This document shows positions 46,962 to 57,467 of a DNA stretch of 64,000 nt, one piece after another (within the stretch, counting starts at the first letter, position 1; every line of letters starts with the position of its first letter). The DNA comes from Trichosphaerium sp. ATCC 40318 (taxonomy: Eukaryota; Discosea; Flabellinia; Trichosidae), in the NCBI GenBank assembly GCA_038496445.1, contig JALMLS010000277.1, positions 62,001 to 126,000 of the forward strand, given 5' to 3'. Position numbers and translations under genes: made by a program. The notes under the pieces were generated by a model. That model saw only the letters and a program-made list of their open reading frames with translations, was not told the DNA's origin and ran no database searches.

Positions 46962-48545
46962 ATGAACCAAAACAAAGCATTAGAAAGACAATTGCGCCAT
47001 GTAAATCGCTGCTGCGGTGATTTACTCGCTCGCTTACTTCACTTACAAGACTTGAAAGTAGTGTGCGACTCTGTTCTTCATCAGGTAATTTCACTAAAAA
47101 ATTTTGTTAATTTCGCTATTTAACCTTTAAAAACAACTACACTGATCACATAGCTTACACTTTTGAAGGACGCAGCTTCTGATTTTGAAGTACTCGAATT
47201 CTATGGCGACAGTGTACTATACGAACGAATCTCTAAAATGATCATGCAGACGCGTCGGTTCATGAATCCGTGTCTAATGACAGAACTAAGAAAGCAATGC
47301 GTAATGAATAGCAACCTCGTACGTTTTTACAGAAAAAAGCAAAATTATGATCCGTTAATACATCTAACGCCTTCCGTAAGGGTGCTGTATTCGATAAACT
47401 TGGATTACAGGCATTACTACCTTCAGGGTCAAACTCAAACTTTTCTGGTGCCAAAACGAAAGCGGACATAGTCGAGGCTATCATAGGCAAGTATTTAGGA
47501 ATTCATTGTTACACTTTGTTCCGTTTTTTTTTGTTTTTTTTTTCCTCCCAAGCGCTAAGTTTAGCAATCAAAGGTGAACTATCAGAGGCTCTACAGTGTG
47601 ATGATGCTAATCTATCTAAGCAAATTACAACAACACTAAACGAGTTTTTAACATACATTTGTTACGAGGGAGAAAAGAACTTTCTCGTTGGTATATCCCA
47701 ACAAGAGCAGGTATGTATATAAAACTAAATATAAACTAAACAAAAATTCTAACATTTTTTGTTTTAGGTGCAGCAAAGTAGGAACAACGGTTCACCAACC
47801 GCCACACCAAAAAAAGCACCTCAGAAACATTCAAACAATGATAAAACGTCTGTACCATCTGTTTCTTCTTCTAAAACGCCACCTAAGTCTCAACAAAAAA
47901 GAACCAACAGTAATAACAAAAAGGCTTCACCAAAAGGTACACTTTACTTCGTGTTCATGTTCGTTATGACAGTACTTCTATTCTTCTTTTTGAAAATCAG
48001 AAATTCTGATTTTCTGTATTTATCTTCTTCTCACAACGTTTAAAGGCAAGCACTCTAATACATCGCCTCCTTCAAGGCTATCTCGTATTATTGTAAGCCC
48101 AAAGAAAGTCCAGCAACCAAGTTATAAGAAGAAACAACAACCTAAACAGCAAAACAACAAAAGACAACGACAACAAAAGTCTAAACAAAGTAATAACAAC
48201 AATAGCAATAATAAGAAATCTCAACAAAGAAGAACAAGAAGAGCTCAAGAACCACGTGTTAAAAAGCCACGTGAATCAAGATATGATGGTCTATTCGAAA
48301 TGCTTGGTCCTGAGAAACCACAAGCGAGAACAATATCAAAAAACTCACTGGTAAAATCTTTCTCAAATGATTCTCTATCTACTCAACATAAGCAAGTACT
48401 ATTCTATACACCTGCTACTTCAGCAATGCTAAATGACCCTGCCATTATGAAATGTCAGATATCTAGTCGTCCACATTCGGCTAGAAGCTCACTGCAACAT
48501 GTAACACCTTTGCGAAGCAAAGGAGGCTCTGTTAGTGTTATTTAA
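46962..48545 (+). CDS. RNase III domain protein with basic Q/N/K-rich tail
   Basis: ATG 46962 starts MNQNKALERQLRHVNRCC and LLHLQDLKVVCDSVLHQ, spliced to SDFEVLEFYGDSVLYERISK, the RNase III signature with both acidic positions of the first motif. Then come MNSNLGAVFDKLGLQALLPSG and AKTKADIVEAII, which supplies the second Asp/Glu pair. All metal-binding positions expected for a catalytic RNase III are present. The domain continues to KNFLVGISQQEQ; from 47770 the protein is a Lys/Ser/Gln/Asn-rich tail (QQPKQQNNKRQRQQKSKQ) ending in a Ser-rich segment. No dsRBD, PAZ or helicase is visible. One intron appears to use a GC donor (GCAAGT, near 47486). Role: cleavage of double-stranded RNA, in rRNA processing or small-RNA biogenesis (inference). 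Confidence 0.82.
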
Positions 48546-49035
48546 CGCTTTACTTTATTGCCAACATGAAATGCCCACCTCGAACAACAAACCCCACTAC
48601 TTGTACATATTATCACAAAAAGGCCCTCGTCTCAAAGATTAGAAAAGAAGAAAAGAATACGAACAATGACGAAACGGTGTCCTTTTTATTTGTGGAAGAG
48701 GTGGCATTTTTCTTTACATATAGAAGGACGAGATGGGATTTTTTTTTAAAGATCCTGTCCTTCCACCCTTGTCTTTGCGCTCGGGTGTAAATCTCTCACC
48801 TCCTTTTGGAGGAATTTTCCTCACGCTGTTACTCAGTCTGTTGCCAAAACGTTCAATACCGTTTGTATTGAAAAACTAGTACTGATTTCTCCGCTTCCTT
48901 AGAACAATAATCGTAGACGCTTGTTCTAGCGCTTGTTTGGGTTCTACGGGCAGCTATGGCTTAAAAGGTGTATTCGTTTTAGTGCCTTAAAGTTGTTCCC
49001 AATACTACATTGTACTGTAAATCACAGCAAGAGAA
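48546..49035. other. Intergenic region
   Basis: 490 bp. A plus-strand frame from 48566 (MKCPPRTTNPTTCTYYHKK) is open for 74 codons but has no homology I know. Otherwise nothing. Confidence 0.35.
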
Positions 49036-50015
49036 ATGGCTACTATTGAAAAATTATGGTTGTACGCTCACTGTCCCTTTTGTATGAGGGTACATAATAT
49101 TGAAACGCGTTATCAAGTGTACTGAGTAGCGTTTTATAGGTTGAGGTAGCACTTGGCGCGCTTGGCATTAAAGTGGTAAAGTGTTGTATTATATTACTCT
49201 AATCGCTTATATTTCGCGTAGGAGAAGGAAATAGTTCAATATGATGATGCAGAAACGCCAACAAAGATGATTGGAAAAAAAATGTTACCTATCCTCGAGT
49301 ACACTATCAACGGTGAAAAGAAGTACATGGGTGAGGTACGTATAAAATTGTTAGGCGTCACAATAACATCAGAGAATAGAGCATGGATATTGTCAAGTTC
49401 CTCGACAGCCAATCCACAGGAAAGAAGCTTTCTCCTATTGAAAAAGCAAGAGAAGAGAAAATTCTCGAGTGGTGCGTGTTCTACTCTGTACTCTGAGTAT
49501 CTTTTTTGTGTTAACAAAAGTTTTTTTTTTGAAGGTTATTCAAGGATTTCTCACCTAAAAATGGTTACCTTTACTGGCCTCGTGTTGCTAATAAAGGTAT
49601 GTATAAGAATATATGTTCTCATTGGATTAAATGTATAATAGTTCGTCTGCCTGAAATGACAACTGACAGTGGACTTGCGTACTGGGTAAACAAACATGAT
49701 AGTAAGAGTGACATCAAATTTCTTGATGAGAATGAACAACGTACAAAGGATGTACTGGCAAGCTTGAATGTATTTGAAGAAAAAATTCTTTTATCTGAAA
49801 CTGCTGCAAATGGCAAAGATATTGGTTATGAGTACGTTGTTGTGCCTCAGCTTGCTTGATTATTTATTGTAACGCCTAGGGATGTATTGATAGTTCCATT
49901 CTTGATGCATTTAACTCTTGTGAAAGGATTTCCTTATCCTGCCAAGACTAAGGCTTATATTGATAATATGGTGAAAGCTACTGGGCATGCCACATTAAAG
50001 CAATGGGAATCATAA
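49036..50015 (+). CDS. Glutaredoxin-2-like (GST-fold) protein
   Basis: ATG 49036 begins MATIEKLWLYAHCPFCMRV, with the CPFC redox pair at the start of a thioredoxin fold. Then VEVALGALGIKVEKEIV, the cis-Pro segment KKMLPILEYT, YMGESMDIVKFLDSQ, and an all-alpha GST-like C-terminal domain (KILEWLFKDFSP, YWVNKHDSKSDIKFL, DVLIVPFLMHLTLVKGF, YIDNMVKATG) ending in KQWES. Length of about 215 residues and domain order match bacterial Grx2, which reduces disulfides with glutathione. No targeting signal, so probably cytosolic. Six short introns, so if it was once acquired from bacteria this is old. Confidence 0.92.
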
Positions 50016-50609
50016 AAATAGAAACAACCACAAAAAAAAAAGAGCCAAAACACCAAAAAAACGAATAAAAATTTTTGATTTTCAGATAGTCGGCTTAAGC
50101 CTGATTTGACCAAAATTAAAAATGGCGTACTCTGACGCCCTTTTTGTAGGGAGTAAATTGTGACAGTTGCAAGTTGCAGTTTGACATTCAACTTTCGTTC
50201 AATTGGTTTCAAACTTTCTGTAAAGCGCTTAACAGCAAGTGCCAACATTAGTAGTACCCTCTTAGCACCTTTTTGGAGATATTAATGTGCTTGGGGGAAG
50301 TGTGTTAACGAACTTGTTAACACTACAAACTATTAGCGGCTATTACCTACAACGCGGCCATGAATATTACAATGAACGATATTAAACAACGAAACAGACG
50401 AAAAAGAGCACACAGCTTGAAAACGGGGCATGAGTTAAACACAGGCACGCGTCATTACGTAGTAGAACTAACAACAAATTGTTTTTACCATTTGGAATTA
50501 TAAATTCACGTATAGCCAAAAAACCTTCGTACTTCGCTTTACCCCTCAATTCTCGGGTTCTTTTGCTTGCAAAACCGAAAAAAAAGCAACGGTCTGCGTA
50601 ACAACACCA
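50016..50609. other. Intergenic region
   Basis: About 590 bp between two plus-strand genes. The minus-strand frame 49955-50248 overlaps the end of the glutaredoxin gene and is T/F-rich; rejected. Nothing else seen. Confidence 0.35.
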
Positions 50610-53600
50610 ATGCCGGCACTTGGCTATTGTATAACCACGATCACTCTATTAGCCTGAAATAGGACTAATTTATAAGTAGTACTCCGTCGTGACACTCCTA
50701 TAAGCGATTCAGACTCCAAAGACATTAAGAAGCGCAAAAAGGCAAAAAAGAAGTCACCCAGAGGGAATGTAAAATCGCACAAGTCACAAGTTTCTTCCAG
50801 CTCATCAGAGCAAGTGAAACGTGTCAAAGTCAGGCTTGATACAATGGGTAGCTATGCAACTAACTCATCGCCAAATTTGCGCAGGAAAGGTACTGAGGAT
50901 AAAAAAAAACCCGATTAGAATTTGCAACCGTTTTTGTTTAATTATTAACGTTTGTGGGCTTGTTTACTGATATGTTACGTTTTAGCTGGAGCACAAGATG
51001 ACGTGATTGAGATTCAATTGTCTTTGAAGCCTCCAAAGCGTTCTAATAGCAAAGGTAAACAAAGTAGCGCCAGGCAGAGTAAGCATCGGTCCTCAGACGC
51101 GTCTCGTAGGCCAATGCGTAGGTTTCCTTCTCCAAAGTTTTCAGAGACTAGTTCACATGAATCTGGGAGCTACAGTCCTTCGCGAAAAACACGGAGAAGC
51201 GTTTCTGTAAATAACAAGCGTAAACTACTTGGCTCTCCGAGAAAACGACCTTTAAGGCACAGCCCACATAGTAGCCCACACCTACATGTACGCTTTCAAA
51301 CTAATTACTAATCTGCGTACTAATCTACGAGCAAGCACATAAGCCCTCGTTCATCATCACTGTTTGGCGACGAAAGAGAATTTAATGTTGATGAATTAGA
51401 CATGGAAGTGAGTAATTTTTATTTTCAGATTCATTGAAACTTACTCGTTACTTTTTAGCTAAAATCGCGGCGATCAAATCATCCTTCGTTTAGGGGTGAT
51501 GCTAAGCATGCTAGAAAAGCTAGTAAATCTCCTTTGAAGTCTCCTAGTGCCAGAAGTTACCAACCATTCTACATTTTCATGCCAAACCATCAATCAAGTG
51601 GTATGTTATACGTGATCCCTTTAACTTTTGGTGTTCGTTACCAAAAGCGTTTAATAATGATTGTTTAGGTATAATGTACGACCCTAAGATTAAGCTTAGC
51701 AGTGTTTTGAAGAAAGCAACCATGAATCGTGATGTTGACCTTGAGAAGCTCACTGTTGTTGATGCTGACAGGAATCCACTTAAGTTGGATACCCTGTTGG
51801 GTGATATTGAAGGCTTTGAAGTTCATTTGTTAGCACAAACACGTTTGCAAATGATTCGTGTAACGTTACCTGGGAATACTATCTCTTCTATCCAAAGAAA
51901 GCCCCAAAAGCTTCATGTAGCTCTTTCACGTATTGCAAGTCAACGAAACTTATCTCTTGGTATACTCAGCTCTCTTTAACTAGATTTAAGCTCTAACACA
52001 CTCTCTGTAGATGACCTTGTTGTTACAAACGTCCAGGGTAAAGAAATAGATATGTCTCTATCCTTAGAAGATATTGCGGATGAGGAGATTATTTTAACGA
52101 AGAGCGAAGTTCATAAGGGTCTATCACCGCGGCCTTCATGGTCTCCTCCAACTCATTTGACAATATTACTACACGAAGGGATGTCTCATTTGTTTCCTTG
52201 GGATGGTGATGTGCAGTTACAGGAGTATCTTAATGAATTCAAGGTTGACGATCGCAAACCTAGAGATTCGTCGGGAAAATACCTTGATACTGCTAGAACA
52301 CTATCAGAGCTTCGTGTTGAAACAGTGAATTACGGTACGGATAAGTTGTAATAGTGCAAGGGCTTAATGTTTCCGTAGCCGGTAAATCTCATGATTCTTT
52401 CAAGAAGGAAAAACTCAAACTTAAGAAGCTAACGCTACGTGCGTAACTGAAATAACATAACTTTGTATATGAAGCTTATTGGATCTTTTCTAGGTGCTTT
52501 GGGTAATTCCCAACAACTTATTGTTAAAGCAGCTGTTAAAAACAATTTGTTTCACGTATATCTACCAAATAACCAGAAACATATGTTATTCTACGATCCA
52601 AAGACTCAAGTAGCTGAAAACATCAAAAACATTATGCGTAACGTTGCTAAATTACGTGGCCTTGCCCTTTCCTTAGACATGCCTGTAACTGACTTAAGTG
52701 GGCGAAAATTGGACAAGAACGTAAAACTTCATAAAGTTCCTAAACTTTCGATATGTTGGGGTGTTTCAGCACAGCAAGTAAGTGAACTTAGAAAGAAGGA
52801 ACAAGAAGAGGCTAGAAAGAAGAGACACCAAGAAATCCAAAAACAAAAGAATAAGCGTATTGTTGTTGTTCTACCTGATGATACTATTTGTAAAAAGCAA
52901 TGGGAACCTGATATAACTGTTGGAGACATATTAGATATTGTAAGAAACCAACGGTTTAGTCTATCTGTTGGGAACGAAATACGTGATAAACAAGGCCATT
53001 CTTTGTCTCTAAAAAAGACTCTTGGAGAGCTTGATCTTGAAGAGATACATGTACAGCCTGCTGAACCTATCAGGAAATCATCAAGGTACCTGAAGTGAAT
53101 TTTTTGTTTTGTTTTTATTTCTTTTGTTGGTTCTTAATGTTTATTTTAAAGGTCTCATTTGGCTATTTCTTCGGTACCAAATACACCAAAATCTAGTCGA
53201 TCTATTACTGCGCCTGCATCTCCTTTGCGTCCAACACAAGCGACGGTAACTGTGGAAGTACAAGAAGAGAAGTCTCAACCAGTACAAGCACGTTCATAAT
53301 AAAGAAAGTCACTTTTTTTAACCTGTTCTTGCTTAGATTACACGTGGTATTTTCACTGTTTATATGCCTAATAAGCAAGTATCTACAACATTGTGCCAGC
53401 CTAATCTTGTACTCAATGATGTCTTGATGAAGATAAAAGCCAAGAGAGACTATGAAGACATGTCCAGATATGTTGCTATGGATAAAACAGGAGAACCTGT
53501 TAACATCTACAAGACAATAAGTCAACTTGGTATTAATAGAATATGGTTTGCTGAAGACTTTGAGTCTGCAGATACTAATGATAATCCATCACAAGTTGAT

Positions 53601-54576
53601 AGAAGTGTTTGTACGTTAATTTGTTTGACAGATTTTTTTAAGTTTGTTTTTATCCTAATTGTTTTTTTCTTTCAGTGGCCGATCCTTCAATGTCTAGTAG
53701 AGGAAAGCGACGAAGTGCTGACTATACGTCAGGGTTAAAAAATATACTAGAAACGCCACTAGGCTTAGGAATGTCACAAACGTATAGCCTGGCATCTATC
53801 ACGAGGACTGTAAGTTGGTTTAAAAACAGATTTTTTGTTTTTTGATTTTTGTCGAAAGTTTCTCATTGTTTTGTTTTAGGAAGGTGCCGCCAGACCATTA
53901 CAAATGCAACGCGTTAAAAAACATCAGCGCGCGTTGACTGGATTCACCTATGGTGACCTAAAAAGCGACAGGTACTTTTTTTTGGAACTTTTTATTTTTC
54001 GTGTCAGTGTTCCTCATTATTTGTTATAGGAGCCAACAACGAACTCTTATATCTCAATTTAAACAAGAGAACAAGCGTAGTCAACGAAGGAAAAAGAGGC
54101 AAATATTTACACATAAGAACCGGTTAGTAAACGTGTTTTTTTTTTTTGTTTTCTTTTTTTTTTTGCTTTTTTCTTTTTTGTTATTTGTTTTGTACTTATA
54201 GTTTCCTTGTAGAAAACAATTTAATTTCACGTTTCTACAAAATGAGGATTTAACTGATACCACTGATACTGAGTTGTTCCAATTATGGCAGGAGAAGGAG
54301 GTTGATTTTGCTCACTTTAGGTCATGGACTACACCATTTAATTATGCAATGGTTCATGTTGCTGTACCAAGTCAAGTTGAGCTTGTCAATGCTTCTCCTA
54401 GGCGTCGTCCGAATTTTATGTCAGATAATAGCCCAAAGAATGACGCCAAGTTTCTACGTTTTGATGAGTACTATCAGGTTCGGTTTTTTGTTTAGTATTC
54501 CTTTAATAACTTTTTTTTTTAATTCTTTTTTGTTTAGTTCATGGCGAGTCACGTGCGCACAAAGTTACAACGTTAA
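50610..54576 (+). CDS. Protein with six tandem Raf-type RBD / ubiquitin-like domains
   Basis: The likely ATG is at 50610, with a first intron before SDSDSKDIKKRKKAKKKSP. The head is basic and Ser/Arg-rich up to 51530. Six modules of about 70-75 residues follow, each opening with a strand holding [ML]P-x-x-x: FYIFMPNHQSS (51570), MIRVTLPGNTIS (51850), LTILLHEGMSH (52160), FHVYLPNNQKH (52550), IVVVLPDDTIC (52860) and FTVYMPNKQVS (53350). Each then has a hydrophobic strand, a helix (e.g. LNDVLMKIKAKRDY) and a D-x-x-G/R-x-x-L turn, the ubiquitin-like layout of Raf, RGS12/14 and TIAM Ras-binding domains. A long Arg/Lys/Gln-rich part follows (LISQFKQENKRSQRRKKRQ), then RSWTTPFNYAMVHVAV and a stop at 54576. 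A multivalent small-GTPase binder or scaffold is inferred. Confidence 0.72.
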
Positions 54577-54922
54577 ATCACTCTTAGAGTGTATACAGTA
54601 AAATGCGTTAATATAAACGCAAATTAGTAGTGTAGTATAGAGTAGCTGTAAAAAAAAGTTGCACTGTGAATAAAACAAAATAAGTCATAGAAGTCAAACA
54701 ACCAGTGGTTTTTGTTTTTGGCTTGTTCTTAGTGAAACATAGACACCACCTTTTTGCAGTTGTCTAATACTTGTATTAAGCACATTCTACTGTTGATTTA
54801 ATAGTTTAGATAGCCACCCTTCTCTAGGTGCAATGTAGTTACAACGAGATTGAAGCAATCTTCGATTTATTGGGTAATGTTGCCTTCATGAAGATGGAGC
54901 TTAGGTGAAGATGAGTCCACCT

Positions 54923-56934
54923 TTATGAGTTTTCGGGCTTTTGTTTTAGTGCGATTAGGTATGATGTCATATCCAGATTCAGCGACTTTGCTAAGTGCAG
55001 ATAATGATTGCTCTCAATTTCAAGCTTTTCTTTTAATTTAGCTTGCTCTTCTTCTCGAAGTTCTCTCTTCTCCTTGAGTAAGCGTATGTGTCTTTCATCA
55101 AGCTCTTTCATAGCCTGATCGAATTCTAGCTTCTGTAACTTTTGTTGATGAAGCTTCTTAGTAAGTTGCATTGCGTTCTCTTGTTCTGAGCGCATCTTGG
55201 CTACAACATCTTTTAGTATTTGAATTTCGAAAAAGAGCACGTGCTAATCTAAAAAAGTACGGACCTTTTGTGAGCTTGTAATCTTCGAGTTCTTGACTTT
55301 GTTCTTGTGTTTCTCGGTCTAATTTAAGTTGGGTTCTCTTTTCTATAGCGTCATCATGCATTCTCTAAGTAGGGGTAGAGGTTAAGAAAATTGTTGTTTT
55401 TGTAAGCTTGTACTTGAAGCTCATCGCTTGATTTGTAGCCTCTGAACACGACTTTACTTATCTCGTATCCAATAACTTTCATTCGAGCAATAGACTAGCA
55501 CATTTAAATAAGTACATACTATCTAGTCAAAAGCAATGCGCACATTTTGGTAAACATCCATGTCACTTAGCTTGTGAGTTTGTCTTTTAAACTCTTCAAA
55601 CGATATATTCATAGCAAATTCAATAACATCAGAACTAACAGCATTGATAATAGCAGCCGTTACGTCGTCTATGACATGTTAAAAGAACAACAACAACTCA
55701 CGTGTCACGTACTAGCATTATCAAGCATTTGCTCGACATCTTTAAGCTCATAAAATATCATCAAATGAACTGTTACTAGCGCATCATCGTTTGTACGCAC
55801 TTGCCTCACCTAACACATGCAGTAAGGCCATGCATTTATAAAATGTGTATAAGATTTGATACTCACATTGTAGTACATTTGACTCCGCTTTAGTTGTAAC
55901 TGTGAGAACGTAAAGGCTTGCGCTGTTTCTACTTTGTTAGTGTCTGGATCTATTTGAGTTGGATCTGAAAAATGCCAGCTACAAACTTAAGTAAGAACCA
56001 GACTACAGTGAACTTTTCGTACATAAAGTTGTGAATCCACTCATTATTAGCAGGGATATGGAGTTTAGGACCAGTAACAATGCGTCGTGATACAACATCT
56101 AACAAGTCTTGTAAGAGCATGAAGAAATTTCAACTTTTTGTTGACTTGCCATTTTCGTTCTTGTATACAACAATAGCATGGTTGCTTCTTACTTTGAGGC
56201 CTTCGAATATGTCAACTTTAGTGTATTCAACTGGATCAGCAAAGACAGTAGCTGGTCCTTCTATAAAACTCTTTTCACCGTTTCTCTTTATAACTCTAAG
56301 AAACTGCGATGGTGTAGCAGAAAATTGCTTGATAGGTGCGAACTTAGAGAACATGTCAAACACGAACTTTGGTCCGTCTATGAGTGACACCTATTATCAC
56401 TTAGAAAAGCTGGTGATTTCGCAAAACATTCTAACTTACTTTCCCGCTTGGCTTAACTTGAGCAAATTTGGAGCCTTCTGGGATTGAAACAAATCCTGAA
56501 GCCCATTTTTTTGTGCTGGCAATATCTGGTATATTTTCACCACCTATATAGAGTCAGATGACGGCTAAAGATGGAAACCATTTCGGATTTTCTTCGAATC
56601 TTCTTTTTTTTATGTTTTAATGAAAAATGACGTTTTGTAAACTTTACAGTGAGTTCATACAAATAGCTTTTCTGCTTTAAAAACGTGCTCATAGGTTAGA
56701 TTTTTATTTAGGTAGTGCAGAATGGTACGTACCGACACGTTCAAAAGCCTGTTCTTCATCAAGTGATGCGTTATTCTTTGGTCGTTCAAATCGTTTGTAG
56801 TTGTCATTTTTTCCTTTGTAGTTACCATGATTGTATTTAAAGCGTGTTTGAAATGCTGGCTTCACTCTTGGTAAACTGACAATGTGGCGGTTCTGGAAAG
56901 AAGGAGCAACAGAGAGGAAACGCGCTTTTAACAT
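54923..56934 (-). CDS. Mitochondrial SPFH / vault-shoulder-like protein with C-terminal coiled coil
   Basis: ATG 56932-56934 opens an Arg-rich presequence (MLKARFLSVAPSFQNRHIV ... FQTRFKYNHG). Then KKWASGFVSIPEG, VSLIDGPKFVFDMFSKFAPI, a repeat-like segment (EGPATVFADPVEYTKVDIF), RSNHAIVVYKNENGKSTKR and RIVTGPKLHIPANNEW, IHNFDPTQIDPD. The SPFH/band-7-like core reads SQMYYNVRQVRTNDDALVTV, HLMIFYELKDVEQMLDNA and FAMNISFEEFKRQTHKLSD. It ends in a strongly charged coiled coil (KLHQQKLQKLEFDQAMKEL, EKRELREEEQAKLKEKLEIE). The GP-x-x-x-IP and VRTxDxAL-V-V-L patterns recall the shoulder of major vault protein and prohibitin/stomatin relatives. Probably forms a large ring at a mitochondrial membrane (inference). 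Confidence 0.68.
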
Positions 56935-57467
56935 GGTTTACAATATCTGAGTTTACAAACAACTAAGAAAACTCGAGGTTTTTCAATCTCAAAAAATGGC
57001 TTTGATTCTTTGAAACAATGACAAGGGTAACAACAACTCTAATGGGTCAACAGTACGCAAATCATTATAACAGAAGACATACCACGCCATGGTAGTGTAA
57101 AACGAACAATTACAGTTCCGTAAGCGTCTGATTGATGGTAAACAGGTTCTCAGCCTTGCTTGGAAATGAAGGTCATCACTGTTGGTGTTTTCCCGCCAGA
57201 TAGCTTCGTGTTTAAGCTTCGCGATTTAATCACGTGTCATGTATTCTCTTGGTACTACTGTATCCAAATAGACTCGAAATAAGTTTGTAAAAAACAGCAA
57301 ACTGCCTTTTTGCTGAATATCGCAAAACGAAAAATGAGTCGTCTGTTAAGTTCATATTGATCATGTGTTTAAACGTAAATATTAGTTAGATAGGCCAATA
57401 CAACGCCGTTAAAGCTGTTACGCAATAAAAGGACGTTTTATACGCTGTAGTTAGTCTGAGAGCCCTA
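56935..57467. other. Divergent intergenic region
   Basis: About 530 bp between the SPFH gene (-) and the armadillo-TPR gene (+). A CACGTG lies near 57230. No gene seen. Confidence 0.35.

Noticed and set aside
46867-47094. Minus-strand frame (PDEEQSRTLLSSLVSEVSERV...) that looks protein-like
   Set aside because: The plus strand gives the first RNase III exon (ATG 46962) spliced exactly into the catalytic motif; the minus frame has no ATG.
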